A stretch of 64,000 nucleotides of DNA from Lentzea jiangxiensis (GTDB lineage Bacteria; Actinomycetota; Actinomycetes; Mycobacteriales; Pseudonocardiaceae): assembly GCF_900104175.1 (NCBI RefSeq), contig NZ_FNIX01000009.1, positions 182,855-246,854 on the forward strand. The letters are read 5' to 3'. A program made the position numbers and the translations under genes. Below are positions 43,116-54,010 of the stretch, one piece after another. Each line of letters begins with the position of its first letter. Within the stretch, counting starts at the first letter, position 1. The notes beneath the pieces were generated by a model. It was not told where the DNA came from and made no database searches. It saw only the letters and a program-made list of their open reading frames with translations.

Positions 43116-43940
43116 GTGGTCCCGCCGCCTGCCGTCAAGGAACCCGTCCGCCGCAACCGAACAGGCAACATCGCCGGCCGCATCGTCCTGGTGCTCCTGC
43201 TGATCGCCGTGGTGGCCGCGGGCGCCTGGGGTCTGGGCGCCCTGAGCCGCCGGGCCGCGGCTCCCCTGGGTCCGCCCCCGTTCCTGGTGCCCATCCAGGA
43301 CGTCGAACCGGGCGCGGCCGCCCCGGGCAGCGCCCCGTCCCCCGGCAGCGCCTCGACGGCGAGCCCGAACCCGGTGGAGGAGTGGGCGACCCGAGTGGCC
43401 GGCAAGACGGACATCCCGGTCCGCGCCCTCCGGGCCTACGCGACGGCGGACCTGACCATGCAGCGGGACGCCCCGGCCTGCCGCATCAGCTGGGCGACCC
43501 TCGCGGGCATCGGCAGGGTCGAGTCGCACCACGGCAACATCAACGGCGCCCGGCTCCAGGCCGACGGCCTCCCGTCGCGCCCGATCATCGGCATCCCCCT
43601 GGACGGCGGCCCCGGCATCAAGGCCATCCGCGACACCGACCGCGGCCTCCTGGACGGCGACACCACCTGGGACCGGGCCGTGGGCCCGATGCAGTTCATC
43701 CCGGGCACCTGGATCCTCTGGGCGAAGCGAGCGGCGGACGACGGCCTCCCGGCGGACCCGCAGAACATCGACGACGCCGCCCTGACCGCGGCCCGCTACC
43801 TCTGCGGAGGCGGCGCGAGGGACCTGGGCACCGGTCAGGGCTGGTGGGCGGCGGTGCTGACGTACAACAACTCCGTGGAGTACGGCCAGAACGTGTTCAG
43901 CGGAGCTGATGCCTACGCACGGGCCAGCGTCCCGCAGTAG
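43116..43940 (+). CDS. membrane-anchored lytic transglycosylase (LpqU-like)
   Basis: 274 residues. Basic N-terminus, one transmembrane helix (IVLVLLLIAVVAAGAWGLG), Pro/Ser linker, and a transglycosylase domain with CRISWATLAGIGRVESHHG (catalytic Glu), IIGIPLDGGPG, TWDRAVGPMQFIPGTW, ALTAARYLCGGG and YNNSVEYG. By position near eno, mazG and mfd it matches Rv1022 (LpqU), though here it is helix-anchored with no lipobox. It shares the domain with the Thr-rich enzyme at 34-35 kb, but without the long tail. Confidence 0.88.
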   Translation: MVPPPAVKEPVRRNRTGNIAGRIVLVLLLIAVVAAGAWGLGALSRRAAAPLGPPPFLVPIQDVEPGAAAPGSAPSPGSASTASPNPVEEWATRVAGKTDIPVRALRAYATADLTMQRDAPACRISWATLAGIGRVESHHGNINGARLQADGLPSRPIIGIPLDGGPGIKAIRDTDRGLLDGDTTWDRAVGPMQFIPGTWILWAKRAADDGLPADPQNIDDAALTAARYLCGGGARDLGTGQGWWAAVLTYNNSVEYGQNVFSGADAYARASVPQ

Positions 43941-44578
43941 CGCGCCATCCTCCCGCGGGCGGCGCCGACTCCGCTCCCGGTCAGGTCGGCGGAGCCCCTG
44001 GCGCCCTCCGAAAGGGGCTCAGCGCACGGAGCCACAACGGGAACAGGCTCCTCGGCCCGAGGCGGAGACGACGACGCCTTCACCGACGGCGAAGACTTCG
44101 CAGTGGACACGGCGGTCGGGGCGGTGGTGACCGCCGGCGACGACCCGGACGGCACAACCGGTTCCGACTCCTCCACGGAGGGAGCGGGCTCGTTCCGGCC
44201 CGCGGCCGAAGGCTTCCCGGCCGAAGACGACGCCCGAACCGTCTCGGTGACGGTGGCCCCCGAAACCCGGGTGGAGGCAGGCGCGGCAGTCGTGGACCCG
44301 GCAGTCGTGGACCCGGCAGTCGTGGACCGGGCAGCCCGAGCCGCCCCCTCGACCACCACGGTCTCGGTGACGGTGGACAGGGCGACGCCGGTCTCGAAAG
44401 GCTCGGTCCACCACTGCGAGGTGGTGGCCTGAACAGGCGGCGGAGCCACGAGGGGAGTCTCGGCAGGCCCCCCGACGAACGCGATGAGGGCGAACAGCCC
44501 GCCCAGCGCCAAGAACGGCACCACGACCACGGCCCCGAAGCACCCACGCCCGTTGCGCGGCTTCTCCCGGTGACTCAT
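43913..44578 (-). CDS. single-pass membrane protein with Ser/Thr/Ala-rich exterior, unknown function
   Basis: About 221 residues from ATG 44578. A short basic head (SHREKPRNGRG), one helix (GAVVVVPFLALGGLFALIAF), then a low-complexity extracellular chain with STTAG repeats and TVTETV motifs, ending with two cysteines (APCAEP, YCGTLARA). Upstream starts at 44587 or 44647 are possible. The 3' end overlaps the transglycosylase by 28 bp, convergent. Three tandem 15-bp repeats encode the STTAG units. Confidence 0.6.
   Translation of the reverse strand: MSHREKPRNGRGCFGAVVVVPFLALGGLFALIAFVGGPAETPLVAPPPVQATTSQWWTEPFETGVALSTVTETVVVEGAARAARSTTAGSTTAGSTTAAPASTRVSGATVTETVRASSSAGKPSAAGRNEPAPSVEESEPVVPSGSSPAVTTAPTAVSTAKSSPSVKASSSPPRAEEPVPVVAPCAEPLSEGARGSADLTGSGVGAARGRMARYCGTLARA
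44286..44330. repeat. three tandem 15-bp repeats
   Basis: gcagtcgtggacccg at 44286-44300, 44301-44315 and 44316-44330 (last copy one base different), inside the Ser/Thr-rich protein gene; each copy adds five residues and keeps frame. Confidence 0.85.
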
Positions 44579-44673
44579 CTCCAGCACACCCCCGAACGGT
44601 GACGACTGTTCCACCTGGTTGATCGTCCACATGGAACAGTCCGTCACAGTTCTTTAGTCACACGATGGGGTGT

Positions 44674-47600
44674 TTACTTCAGTGGCGGCAGCTCCGGAGC
44701 GTGAGCGGCAGGCGTGGTCGACAGGGACTCGAGAGCCATCGACACGGCTCGCTCCAGCTGCGGGTCACGGCCGGCGACCCGGTCCGCGGGCGTCATCACG
44801 ACCTCGACGTCCGGGTCCACACCGTAGTTCTCGACGTCCCACCCGTGGCCGTTGAAGTACGACGCATACCTCGGCTGGGTGACCATCGTGCCGTCGACGA
44901 GCGAGTAGAGCATGTCGATGCCGATGACGCCGCCCCACGTCCGGACGCCGACCACGGGGCCGATGCCGAGCTCCTTGATGGCCACGTTGACGATGTCGCC
45001 GTCGGAGCCCGCGTACTCGTCGGCCACCGCCACGACCGGGCCGCGCGGCGCGTCCTGCGGGTACGACTCCGAGGCCGTGTAGCCGCGGGCCACCGACCAG
45101 CCGATCACCTTGCGGCCGAGCTTCTCGATCACGAGCTGGGAGGTGTGGCCGCCGCCGTTCTCGCGGACGTCCAGCACCAGCGCCTCGCGCGCCAGCTCCA
45201 CCCGCAGGTCGCGGTGCAGCTGCGCCCACCCGGCGCCCATCATGTCCGGCACGTGCAGGTAGCCCACGCGGCCGCCGGACCGCGCGTGCGTGAACGCGCG
45301 GCGGTTCGCGACCCAGTCGTGGTAGCGCAGGGGCTCCTCGTCGGCCAGCGGCACGACGACGACCCGGCGCAGCTCGCCACCACCGGCGGGGCGCACGGTC
45401 AGCTCGACGGGCTTCCCGGCGGTGCCGACCAGCAACGGCCCGGGCCCGGCCAGCTCGACCGGGCGGCCGTCGACCGCCACCAGCGCGTCCCCGGCCCGCA
45501 CGGCCACGCCGGGAGCGGCCAGCGGCGAGCGCGCGTGCGGGTCGGAGGTCTCGCCCGGGATCACCCTCTCCACGACCCAGGACCCGTCGACCCTGGTGAG
45601 GTCCGCGCCCAGCAGGCCCTGGCGGCGGGACGCGGGCACGTGCGGCGGTGAACCCCAGACGTACGCGTGGGAGGTGCCGAGCTCGCCCTGGACCTCCCAC
45701 AGCAGGTCGACCAGCTCGTCGTGGCTGCCGACCTTCCCGACCAGCGGCCGGTAGCGGTCGAGTTCGCCCTGCCAGTCGATGCCGCCCATGTCGGTGCGCC
45801 AGAAGTGGTCGCGCATGAGCCGCCCGTTCTCGGCGTACATCTGCGCCCACTCCTGGGCGGGGTCCACCACGACCCGCACCCGCGAGAGGTCGATCTCGAC
45901 GTGGTCGGCCGAGTCCTCGTCGGCCTTGCTGTCGGTCGGCACGACCCGCAGGTCACCGCGGTCCTCGACGACCATCCGCTTGCCGTCGCCGGACACCGCG
46001 AACGCCTCCGCGCTCTCCGCCAGGCACTCGGTCTTCTTCTTGGCGAAGTCGAACCGCTCCAGGACCGTGCGCGGCGGCCGGGAGTCGGGCGTGGCCAGGG
46101 TGTCGCCCAGCACGCCGAGCAACGGCCGGCGCAGCCACAGCAGGCCACCGCGGGCCGCCTTCAGCGACACGTACTCGGCGGCCGCGACGGGCACCGGCAC
46201 CACGCGGTCCGCGAGACCCTCGATGTCGACCTTGGTGACCGGGGTCTTCTCGTCGTCGTCCTCGGAGTCCTTGTCCTCGTCGCCGACCGGGCGCCCGGCG
46301 TGCGTCGGGGCGAACGGCGACGGCGTCGTGGCGGCCAGCGGCACGAGGTGCGGGCGGCAGCCGGTCGGGAACGACAGGTCGAACACGTGCGCGTCGTAGA
46401 CCGGGTCGAACGTGCGGATCGACAGGAACGCGAGGTACTTGCCGTCCTCGGTGAAGGTCGGCGCGAAGTCGGCGAACCGCAGCGGCGTCACGTCCACGAC
46501 GGACAGGTCCGTCGCGTTCACCATCTTGATGTGCCGCAACGGGTTCGGGCCGGGGTGCGACCACGCGAGCCACGCCGAGTCCGGCGAGAAGGCGAGGTTC
46601 GTGATGTGCGCGTTCGCCCCGTGGACGACCTCGCGCACCTCACCGGAAGCGACGTCCACCAGCAACAACCGGCCGTCGTGCGTGGCGACGCCGACGCGCG
46701 AGCCGTCCGGCGCGGCGGCCAGCGACATGACCCGGCCGAGCCGGCCGGAGGCGACGCGGCGCGCGGTGTTGCCCGGCTCGACGCCGCCGACGGGCGCGAT
46801 CTCCAGGGCCTCCTCGCCCTCGACGTCCGTCACCCACACCACGTGACCGGTCTCGCCGAGCACCTTCGGCAGCCGCGCGCGGACGTCGGAACGGTCCGTC
46901 AGCACGCGGACCGGGCCGTCTCGGTGCGTCACCCAGTGCACGGAGCCGCGGACCTCGACGGCCGACGCGCGCCCGGTGTGGTCGACGCTGAACGACTCGA
47001 CGTTGCCGGACGCCTTGACGTGGCGCGGTTGCAGGCCGGTGCGCGGGCCGCCGAGCTTGATGTCGAGCTTGCGCGGCTCGGACAGGCCGTCGAGCAGCCA
47101 CAGCTCGCCGGCCTGGTGGAAGACCACCCGCGAGCCGTCGGTGGAGGCGTTGCGGGCGTAGAACTCGCCGGACGTGTGGCGCTGGAGGTCGGTGCCGTCG
47201 GGCAGGACGGAGTACACGCTGCCGACGCCCTCGTGGTCGGACAGGAACGCGATGCGGCCGTCGACCCACATCGGGTTCGACAGCGACGACTTCAGGTCGG
47301 CGAGCACGCGGACGAAGTCGCCGGACCCCTCGGTGTCGACCCAGAGCTTGCCCGCGGTGCCACCGCGGTACCGCTTCCACCACGCCGGTTCCTGCATGTA
47401 GCTCGACGACGTGACGACCTGGCCGTCCGGGCCGAAGGAGACGTCGTTGACCCACCCGTACGGCAGCACCTCCGACGGCCCGCCGTCCAGCGGGACGGCG
47501 TGGGCCTGCTTGCGGTGCCGCGACATCTGCCCCGTCGACGACACGGCGACGACGCGGCCGTCGGGGGTCCAGCCGGACAACGCCGTCCGGACGACGCCCC

Positions 47601-47844
47601 AGTGCGTCAACCGGCGCGCGGGGCCGCCGTCCACGGGCGCGACGCGGACCTCCGGCGCGCCGTCGATCCAGCTGGCCCAAGCCAGCTGTGTGCCGTCGGG
47701 GGAGAACCGAGGTGTGCGGACCGGCACCTGGTCGGCGGACGCGCGCCAGGCCCTCCCTCCGCCGACGGGGGCGAGCCACACGTCGTCCTCGGCCACGAAC
47801 GTCACCAAGTCACCGCACAGGTGCGGATACCGCAGGTAAGTCAC
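44674..47844 (-). CDS. tricorn-type protease (beta-propellers, PDZ, S41 core)
   Basis: 1056 residues. TYLRYPHLCGDLVTFVAEDDVWL opens the first beta-propeller, and repeats such as PRFSPDGTQLAWAS and LAFSPDSAWLAW build two propellers (~1-680). An acidic insert (DEDKDSEDDDEK) lies near residue 525. A C1/PDZ-like region follows (YLHVPDMMGAGWAQLHRDL), and the S41 core has YAGSDGDIVN with the catalytic Ser-Asp pair of tricorn. It degrades oligopeptides made by the proteasome or other proteases, inside the cell. GTG 47844. Its stop is 95 bp from the Ser/Thr-rich protein start. Confidence 0.93.
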   Translation of the reverse strand: MTYLRYPHLCGDLVTFVAEDDVWLAPVGGGRAWRASADQVPVRTPRFSPDGTQLAWASWIDGAPEVRVAPVDGGPARRLTHWGVVRTALSGWTPDGRVVAVSSTGQMSRHRKQAHAVPLDGGPSEVLPYGWVNDVSFGPDGQVVTSSSYMQEPAWWKRYRGGTAGKLWVDTEGSGDFVRVLADLKSSLSNPMWVDGRIAFLSDHEGVGSVYSVLPDGTDLQRHTSGEFYARNASTDGSRVVFHQAGELWLLDGLSEPRKLDIKLGGPRTGLQPRHVKASGNVESFSVDHTGRASAVEVRGSVHWVTHRDGPVRVLTDRSDVRARLPKVLGETGHVVWVTDVEGEEALEIAPVGGVEPGNTARRVASGRLGRVMSLAAAPDGSRVGVATHDGRLLLVDVASGEVREVVHGANAHITNLAFSPDSAWLAWSHPGPNPLRHIKMVNATDLSVVDVTPLRFADFAPTFTEDGKYLAFLSIRTFDPVYDAHVFDLSFPTGCRPHLVPLAATTPSPFAPTHAGRPVGDEDKDSEDDDEKTPVTKVDIEGLADRVVPVPVAAAEYVSLKAARGGLLWLRRPLLGVLGDTLATPDSRPPRTVLERFDFAKKKTECLAESAEAFAVSGDGKRMVVEDRGDLRVVPTDSKADEDSADHVEIDLSRVRVVVDPAQEWAQMYAENGRLMRDHFWRTDMGGIDWQGELDRYRPLVGKVGSHDELVDLLWEVQGELGTSHAYVWGSPPHVPASRRQGLLGADLTRVDGSWVVERVIPGETSDPHARSPLAAPGVAVRAGDALVAVDGRPVELAGPGPLLVGTAGKPVELTVRPAGGGELRRVVVVPLADEEPLRYHDWVANRRAFTHARSGGRVGYLHVPDMMGAGWAQLHRDLRVELAREALVLDVRENGGGHTSQLVIEKLGRKVIGWSVARGYTASESYPQDAPRGPVVAVADEYAGSDGDIVNVAIKELGIGPVVGVRTWGGVIGIDMLYSLVDGTMVTQPRYASYFNGHGWDVENYGVDPDVEVVMTPADRVAGRDPQLERAVSMALESLSTTPAAHAPELPPLK

Positions 47845-47873
47845 GTGATCGACGTTAGCCCACGCTCACCGGT

Positions 47874-48794
47874 TCAGGAGGGCCAAAAACGCCGCCAGTC
47901 GTCCGCCGCGAGCGAATCAAGACCTTCGGCCCGCGCCTTGGCCTCCGCTTCCCGCACGTGGGCGGCGAAACGGCGGCAGACCTGGCGGAGCTCCGTCTCG
48001 GGGTCCTCCCCCGCGAGCTTGGCCAACGCGGTCACGGCGAACAACGTCGTGCCCGAGTCGTCGTCCTCGGGCAGCAGGTCGACCGGCAGCCCGGCGCGGC
48101 GGGTGCGCTGCACCAGCTTCGCGGCCAGCGCGACGGCGGGCTGGCCGAGCGCCACACCGTCCACACTGGACTCGCGCTTCTTCTCGACCTGCTTGAGCTC
48201 CTCCCAGCGGTGCTCCTGGGAGGTCGCGTCGTGCACCGCGGGATCGTTGCCCTCGAAGACGTGCGGGTGCCGGCCCACGAGCTTCGCGACCAGCTCACCG
48301 GCGACGGCGTCGATGTCGAACGGGTCGTCGGCGTCCTCGGCGGCGACCCGTGCGTGGAACAGCACCTGCAGGAGCACGTCGCCGAGCTCCTCGCGCATCG
48401 CCGCCCGGTCACCGTCCTCGATGGCCTCCAGCAGCTCGAAGGTCTCCTCGACGAGGTACTGGCGCAGCGAGCCGTGGTCCTGCTCCGCGTCCCACGGGCA
48501 TCCGCCCGGTGAGCGCAGCCGGTGCATCACCGCGGCGGCGTCGAGCAGCCCGGCGCCCAGCGGCTCCGGCGTCGTGATCACCTCGGCGTCCGGCCAGCCG
48601 TCCGCCGAGCTCGCGACCACCACCGCGCCGTCCTCCACGACGGCGGGCACGGGCCCGTCGACGCCCAGCGCGGACCAGGCCTCCAGGGGCACGCCCTCGC
48701 CCGCGTAGACGGCCTTGGCCGTGCGCAGCGCGGGCAGGGCGGCAGCGGGCAGCACGGCTCCGAGCCGCTCGCTCAGGACGACGACGGTGATCAA
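47874..48794 (-). CDS. mazG: MazG-family nucleoside triphosphate pyrophosphohydrolase
   Basis: About 306 residues. HRLRSPGGCPWDAEQDHGSL, YLVEETFELLEAIEDGD and LREELGDVLLQVLFHA-like segments hold the EEXXE-x-D metal motif. A ~85-residue N-terminal domain precedes it, as in mycobacterial MazG (Rv1021). It clears non-canonical NTPs. TTG 48794 overlaps the stop of the SurA-like gene (TTGA), the only start consistent with coupling; the upstream frame is not protein-like. Confidence 0.9.
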   Translation of the reverse strand: MITVVVLSERLGAVLPAAALPALRTAKAVYAGEGVPLEAWSALGVDGPVPAVVEDGAVVVASSADGWPDAEVITTPEPLGAGLLDAAAVMHRLRSPGGCPWDAEQDHGSLRQYLVEETFELLEAIEDGDRAAMREELGDVLLQVLFHARVAAEDADDPFDIDAVAGELVAKLVGRHPHVFEGNDPAVHDATSQEHRWEELKQVEKKRESSVDGVALGQPAVALAAKLVQRTRRAGLPVDLLPEDDDSGTTLFAVTALAKLAGEDPETELRQVCRRFAAHVREAEAKARAEGLDSLAADDWRRFWPS

Positions 48795-49732
48795 GACTTG
48801 TTCTTCACCGTCGCCACGCCGACGAAACCGGCCCGCTCGCCGGCGTTGCCGACGACCTGGGCGTTGGTCGGGTCCCACACGCCGTAGCGGGGGTTGACCT
48901 CGATGTTCAGGTCCGCCGTCAGGAACTGCGCGATCCGCAGGCCGAACGCGGCGAGCAGCTGCGGGTCGATGCGCTCGAGCAGGTCCTCCTCGCCGGGCGT
49001 GGCCGAGACCTCGTTGCGCTCCTTGACCAGCGCGACCATCCAGCTGGACTGCTGCTCGTCGGCCGGGAAGGCGACGACGGTGCCGGGCTTCACGCCCCAC
49101 AGCATCGTGTGCACCAGCGACGGGTTCTCGGTGACGCGGACCCGCTGGTTCGTCGCCGACGCCTGCTGGCCGCTGGTGGTGCGCGGCGCCTCCTGCACGA
49201 ACCTCGACATCTTCGCGGAGTCGGCCACGACCTCGGCGGCCTTCTCCCTGGCCTCCTTCGGGTCCTTGACCTGGAAGAAGTCGATCACGACCTCGAGGGT
49301 GGAGAGGTTGCGGCGCGCGAGCTCGCCCATGACCAGCACGTCGCGCTGGCGGCGGTGGATCGTGGTCTCGTCCTGCTCGCTCTGCTTCGCGGCCTCGACC
49401 GGCCCGCCCTTCTCCTGCACCGCGTCGTACACCTTGGTCTCGTCGACCGTGATGTTCTCGCGCCGCGCGGCGGCCTCGGCGATCTTGTGCGTGATCTCGT
49501 CGGCCAGCACCAGCCGCGAGACGCCGTCGAGCTTGCCCTGGTCCTGCATCTGCTGGGCCGCGGGCTCCTTCTTGAGCACCTTCACGGTGCGGTCCTGGAC
49601 GGTCTCCAGGGCGACCGCCTGGTCACCGACGATCGCGGCCGAACCGGCCTTCGCGGGCCCGGCGCCGCATCCGGTGGCCAACAGCGCCACAGCCACACCG
49701 ACCAGCGAGAAACGCTTCAGAACAGTGCTCAC
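48791..49732 (-). CDS. SurA-N-like lipoprotein (putative extracytoplasmic folding factor)
   Basis: 313 residues. Lipobox LLATGC after a short signal (KRFSLVGVAVALLATGC). The mature N-terminus resembles the SurA N-terminal chaperone domain: AAIVGDQAVALETVQDRT, followed by long charged helices. No clear PPIase domain. The family is standard between mfd and mazG in Pseudonocardiaceae. GTG 49732 is 15 bp after the mfd stop (49747). Confidence 0.82.
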   Translation of the reverse strand: MSTVLKRFSLVGVAVALLATGCGAGPAKAGSAAIVGDQAVALETVQDRTVKVLKKEPAAQQMQDQGKLDGVSRLVLADEITHKIAEAAARRENITVDETKVYDAVQEKGGPVEAAKQSEQDETTIHRRQRDVLVMGELARRNLSTLEVVIDFFQVKDPKEAREKAAEVVADSAKMSRFVQEAPRTTSGQQASATNQRVRVTENPSLVHTMLWGVKPGTVVAFPADEQQSSWMVALVKERNEVSATPGEEDLLERIDPQLLAAFGLRIAQFLTADLNIEVNPRYGVWDPTNAQVVGNAGERAGFVGVATVKNKS

Positions 49733-49746
49733 GAGGATCTACCTTC

Positions 49747-52700
49747 TCACGCCGTGGTGACTCCGGTCACGGGAGTCCCCGCGAGGGAGTCGAGGAACGC
49801 ACCGCACCAGTTCAGCAGCTCCTGGTCGCGCAGCTGCGGTGCACCCATCCGGCCGCCCGCCGCTCCCTCCGTCGGCCGGGGGACGGTGACCGTCCCGACG
49901 GCCTGCTTGTAGACGGCCTTCGGGAACAGGCGGCGCAGCCTGACCAGTTGCGAGTCGCGCAGGTCGAGCTTCGCGAACCGCAGGTTCTGGCCCATCGCGA
50001 TCACCTCGGTGACCCCGTGGCGGCGGCAGGCGTGGCGCAGCCGGGCGACACCCAGCAGGCGCTCGACCGGCTCCGGCGGCGTGCCGTAGCGGTCCTTGAG
50101 CTCGTCCCAGACGGACTGGAGCGCGGCCTCGTCGGAGGCGGCCGCGATCTTGCGGTAGGCCTCCAGCCGCAGCCGCTCGCCCGGCACGTACTCGTGCGGG
50201 ATGTGCGCGTCGACCGGGAGGTCCACCCTGACCTCGGCGAGCTCCTCCTCGACCTCGCCGCCGTCGGCGCCCGCGTGCCTGCGGAACGCCTCGACGGCCT
50301 CGCCCACCAGCCGGATGTACAGGTCGAAGCCGACGCCCGCGATGTGGCCGGACTGCTCGGCGCCGAGGATGTTGCCGGCGCCGCGGATCTCCAGGTCCTT
50401 CATCGCGACGGCCATGCCCGCGCCCAGCTCGGTGTTCTGCGCGATCGTCGCGAGCCGGTCGTGCGCGTGCTCGGTCAGCGGGGTCTCGGACGGGTAGAGG
50501 AAGTACGCGTACCCGCGCTCGCGGCCACGGCCGACGCGGCCGCGCAGCTGGTGCAGCTGGGCGAGGCCGAGCAGGTCGCCGCGTTCGACGATCAGCGTGT
50601 TGGCGTTGGAGATGTCGAGGCCCGTCTCGACGATCGTGGTGCAGACGAGCACGTCGTACTCGCGTTCCCAGAACCCCTGGATGAGGTGTTCGAGCTTGTC
50701 CTCGTTCATCTGGCCGTGCCCGGTCACGACCCGGGCCTCCGGCACCAGCTCGCGGATGCGCTTCGCGGCCTTCTCGATCGTCGAGACCCTGTTGTGCACG
50801 TAGAAGACCTGGCCGTCCCGCATCAGCTCGCGCCGGATCGCCGCGCCGACCTGCTTGTCGTCGTACGCGCCGACGTAGGTGAGGATCGGGTGCCGTTCCT
50901 CCGGTGGGGTCAGGATCGTGGACATCTCGCGGATGCCGGCGAGGGACATCTCCAGCGTGCGCGGGATCGGCGTCGCGGACATCGTGAGCACGTCGACGTG
51001 CGTGCGCAGCGCCTTGATGTGCTCCTTGTGCTCCACGCCGAACCGCTGCTCCTCGTCGACGATCACGAGGCCGAGGTCCTTGTACCGCACGGTCTTCTGC
51101 AGCAGCCGGTGCGTGCCGACCACGATGTCGACCTCGCCGTCGGCGAGGCCCGCGATGGTCCGCGCGGTCTCCGCGGGGTCGGTGAAGCGGGACAGGCCCT
51201 TGATGTTCACCGGGAACTGGCGCATGCGCTCGGCGAACGTGTTCAGGTGCTGCTGGGCCAGCAGCGTCGTCGGCACCAGCACGGCGACCTGCTTGCCGTC
51301 CTGCACGGCCTTGAACGCGGCGCGGACCGCGATCTCCGTCTTGCCGTAGCCGACGTCACCGCAGATGACGCGGTCCATCGGCACGCCGCGCTCCATGTCG
51401 GCCTTGACCTCGTCGATCGCGGCCATCTGGTCCTGCGTCTCGGTGAAGGCGAACGCGTCCTCCAGCTCGCGCTGCCAGGGCGTGTCCGCGGCGAACGCGT
51501 GGCCGGGGGCGCTCTGCCGTGCCGCGTAGAGCTGCACGAGCTCGGCCGCGATCTGCTTGACCGCCTTGCGCGCCTTGGACTTCGTGTTCTTCCAGTCGCT
51601 GCCGCCGAGCTTGTTGAGCGTGGGCAGCTCACCGCCGACGTACCGGCTGACCTCGTCGAGCTGGTCGGTCGGCACGAACAGCCGGTCGCCGGGCTGGCCG
51701 CGCTTGGACGACGCGTACTCCAGCACCAGGTACTCGCGGGTGGCGGAAGCGCCCGCGGCGTCCTTGGTCGTGCGCTGCACCATCTCCACGTACTTGCCGA
51801 TGCCGTGCTGCTCGTGCACCACGAAGTCGCCGGCCTTGAGCGCGAGCGGGTCGACCGCGTTGCGCCGCTTGGACGGCATCTTGCGCATGTCCTTGGTGGA
51901 CGTGCCGCCGCGACCGCCGGTCAGGTCGGTCTCGGTGAGCACCACCAGCGCGAGGTCCGGCAGCACGAAGCCGTCCTCGAGCGCGCCGCGCACGACCGTG
52001 ACCATGCCGGCCTTCGGCACCTCGTCGAGGGACTCGACGCAGACGGCGGCGACCTCGGCCTCCTTGAGCCGCTCCTCGGCCCGGTGCGCGGTGCCGGCGC
52101 CCGGCACGACGAGCACCGCCGCGCCCCCCGTCGCCGTGTGGGCCTTGAGGTCGGCGAACGCGCGCTCGACGTCGCCGGAGTAGGCCTCGACGGGCTTGAC
52201 GTCGAGGTGCACGACGTCGTCGGCGTCCGTGGTCAGCTGGCTGAGCGTCCACCAGGGGCGGTCGTTCGCCCTGGCGTGCTCGGAGACCTCGCCGATGCCC
52301 TGGTAGGCGCTGCGCCCGAGGTCGATCGGCGCCTTGCCGCCCGCCGCGGCCGCCATCCACGAGGCCTCCAGGAACTCCTGGCCGGTGCGCACCAGGTCGG
52401 CCGCGCGGGCCCGGATCTTCTCCGGGTCGTTGAGCAGCACGTGCGTGCCGGGCTCGACGACGTCGACGAGCAGCTGCAGCTCACCGGGGCACAGCGCGGG
52501 GATGAGCGCCTCCATGCCCTCGACCGCGATGCCGCCGGAGATCTTCTCCAGCATCTCCGCGAGGTGCGCGTCCGACTGGTGCTCCTGCGCCAGCTCGGCG
52601 GCGCGGCTCTTCACGTCGTCGGTCAGCAGCAGCTCGCGGCACGGCGGCGCGACGAACTCCTGCACCTCCTCCGGCAGCGAGCGCTGGTCCTGCACCGAGA

Positions 52701-53316
52701 ACGGCCGGATCTCGCTGACCTCGTCGCCCCAGAACTCGACGCGGTAGGGGTGCTCCGCCGTCGGCGGGAAGATGTCGAGGATGCCGCCGCGCGTCGCGTA
52801 CTCGCCGCGCTTCTCGACCATGTCGACGCGGCTGTAGGCGTTCTCGGCCAGGCGCGTGACCAGCTCGACGAAGTCCTGCTCCTCGCCGACCACCAGGTGC
52901 ACGGGCTCGAGGTCGCCCAGGCCCGGCGCCATCGGCTGGATGAGGCTGCGGACCGTGGTGACCAGCACCTTGATCGGGTTGCCCCCGGGGTGCTTGAGCC
53001 GGCGCAGCACCTGCAAGCGCGCGCCGACCGTGTCCGCGCGCGGGCTGAGGCGCTCGTGCGGCAGCGTCTCCCAGCTCGGGAAGAACGCCACCCTGTCCGC
53101 GCCGATCAGGTCGCGCAGGACGTTCGTCAGCTCTTCGGCTTCCCTGCCCGTGGCGGTGACGGCCAGGACGGGCCTGACCGTGGACAGCGCGGCGGCCGCC
53201 AGCGGGCGGGCGGCCAGCGGGCCGTCCAGCTCCAGCTCGGGGACACCGGCCGAGTCGATCAGCGTGCGGAGGGCTTTGTCGGGCAGGACGCCTTCGAGAA
53301 GGCCGAGCAGCGGCAT
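49747..53316 (-). CDS. mfd: transcription-repair coupling factor
   Basis: 1189 residues from ATG 53316. UvrB-like N-terminal part ([12 protein letters not shown]), RNA-polymerase-interaction domain ([16 protein letters not shown]), and RecG-like translocase: Walker A in [34 protein letters not shown] (DEEQ box), [28 protein letters not shown] and the C-terminal TRCF domain. It removes stalled RNA polymerase and recruits UvrA. The frame is open upstream to 53460, but [16 protein letters not shown] is the family N-terminus. Confidence 0.96.
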   Translation of the reverse strand: MPLLGLLEGVLPDKALRTLIDSAGVPELELDGPLAARPLAAAALSTVRPVLAVTATGREAEELTNVLRDLIGADRVAFFPSWETLPHERLSPRADTVGARLQVLRRLKHPGGNPIKVLVTTVRSLIQPMAPGLGDLEPVHLVVGEEQDFVELVTRLAENAYSRVDMVEKRGEYATRGGILDIFPPTAEHPYRVEFWGDEVSEIRPFSVQDQRSLPEEVQEFVAPPCRELLLTDDVKSRAAELAQEHQSDAHLAEMLEKISGGIAVEGMEALIPALCPGELQLLVDVVEPGTHVLLNDPEKIRARAADLVRTGQEFLEASWMAAAAGGKAPIDLGRSAYQGIGEVSEHARANDRPWWTLSQLTTDADDVVHLDVKPVEAYSGDVERAFADLKAHTATGGAAVLVVPGAGTAHRAEERLKEAEVAAVCVESLDEVPKAGMVTVVRGALEDGFVLPDLALVVLTETDLTGGRGGTSTKDMRKMPSKRRNAVDPLALKAGDFVVHEQHGIGKYVEMVQRTTKDAAGASATREYLVLEYASSKRGQPGDRLFVPTDQLDEVSRYVGGELPTLNKLGGSDWKNTKSKARKAVKQIAAELVQLYAARQSAPGHAFAADTPWQRELEDAFAFTETQDQMAAIDEVKADMERGVPMDRVICGDVGYGKTEIAVRAAFKAVQDGKQVAVLVPTTLLAQQHLNTFAERMRQFPVNIKGLSRFTDPAETARTIAGLADGEVDIVVGTHRLLQKTVRYKDLGLVIVDEEQRFGVEHKEHIKALRTHVDVLTMSATPIPRTLEMSLAGIREMSTILTPPEERHPILTYVGAYDDKQVGAAIRRELMRDGQVFYVHNRVSTIEKAAKRIRELVPEARVVTGHGQMNEDKLEHLIQGFWEREYDVLVCTTIVETGLDISNANTLIVERGDLLGLAQLHQLRGRVGRGRERGYAYFLYPSETPLTEHAHDRLATIAQNTELGAGMAVAMKDLEIRGAGNILGAEQSGHIAGVGFDLYIRLVGEAVEAFRRHAGADGGEVEEELAEVRVDLPVDAHIPHEYVPGERLRLEAYRKIAAASDEAALQSVWDELKDRYGTPPEPVERLLGVARLRHACRRHGVTEVIAMGQNLRFAKLDLRDSQLVRLRRLFPKAVYKQAVGTVTVPRPTEGAAGGRMGAPQLRDQELLNWCGAFLDSLAGTPVTGVTTA

Positions 53317-53475
53317 GTGAGAAACCCCGGTCGAGTGCGGAACGCCAGCCGGATGCGGGACGCCGGACAGACCCCTGCCTGGGACGAGGGGTCTCACCAC
53401 CCACCTTAGCCCGTTCCGCGATCCCTTATTGGGTGGCTTGAGCACCACCCGAGCCGTCACCCTCTGTGCGTGTCC

Positions 53476-54003
53476 ATGAGAGAGATCAGGGCTGACTACG
53501 ACGACCAGTCCATCGTGGTGTACCAGGCCTATTCACCGTCCATCGCCGGTCCCGCCATCGCCGCCCAGCGGTTCGTGCCGCCGTTCAAGATGGAGCGGAT
53601 GACGTGGATCAAGCCGTCCTTCCTCTGGATGATGTACCGCTGCGGTTACGCCCGGAAGGAGGGCCAGGAACGCGTCCTGGCCGTGCGGCTCACCCGTGAG
53701 GGCTTCGACTGGGCGGTGGCCAACGCCGTCGAGAGCACCATCGGCGGCAAGCCGTCGGTGCGGGTGCAGTGGGACCCGGAGCGCGGCCTGGACCACGAGG
53801 CGTTGCCGCACCGGTCCATCCAGATCGGCCTGACGCGCGAGGCCGTGCAGAAGTACGTCCACGAGTGGACGGTCGGCATCACGGACGTGACGGCGCTGGC
53901 CCACGCGGTGCACGAGAAGGTGCGTCAGCGTGATCTGGACGGAGCGCGCGCGTTGCTGCCCGTGGAACGGCCTTACGGAACCACCACGGCACAAAACGCA
54001 TAG
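53476..54003 (+). CDS. DUF4291 family protein
   Basis: About 175 residues. [63 protein letters not shown] are the DUF4291 hallmarks. No function known. ATG 53476 or GTG 53470. Transcribed away from mfd across ~150 bp that contain imperfect repeats of the word tgcgg(g/a)acgcc, and 7 bp before the next gene. Confidence 0.9.
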   Translation: MREIRADYDDQSIVVYQAYSPSIAGPAIAAQRFVPPFKMERMTWIKPSFLWMMYRCGYARKEGQERVLAVRLTREGFDWAVANAVESTIGGKPSVRVQWDPERGLDHEALPHRSIQIGLTREAVQKYVHEWTVGITDVTALAHAVHEKVRQRDLDGARALLPVERPYGTTTAQNA

Positions 54004-54010
54004 TTGGGAC

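Noticed and set aside
45667..48708. Very long open frame (about 1000 codons) on the plus strand
   Set aside because: It is antisense to the tricorn protease and mazG genes; the translation is Arg/Val/Asp-rich with no motifs, as expected from GC-rich third positions.
49948..53409. Long plus-strand open frame of more than 1100 codons
   Set aside because: Antisense shadow of mfd, whose motifs are unambiguous on the minus strand.
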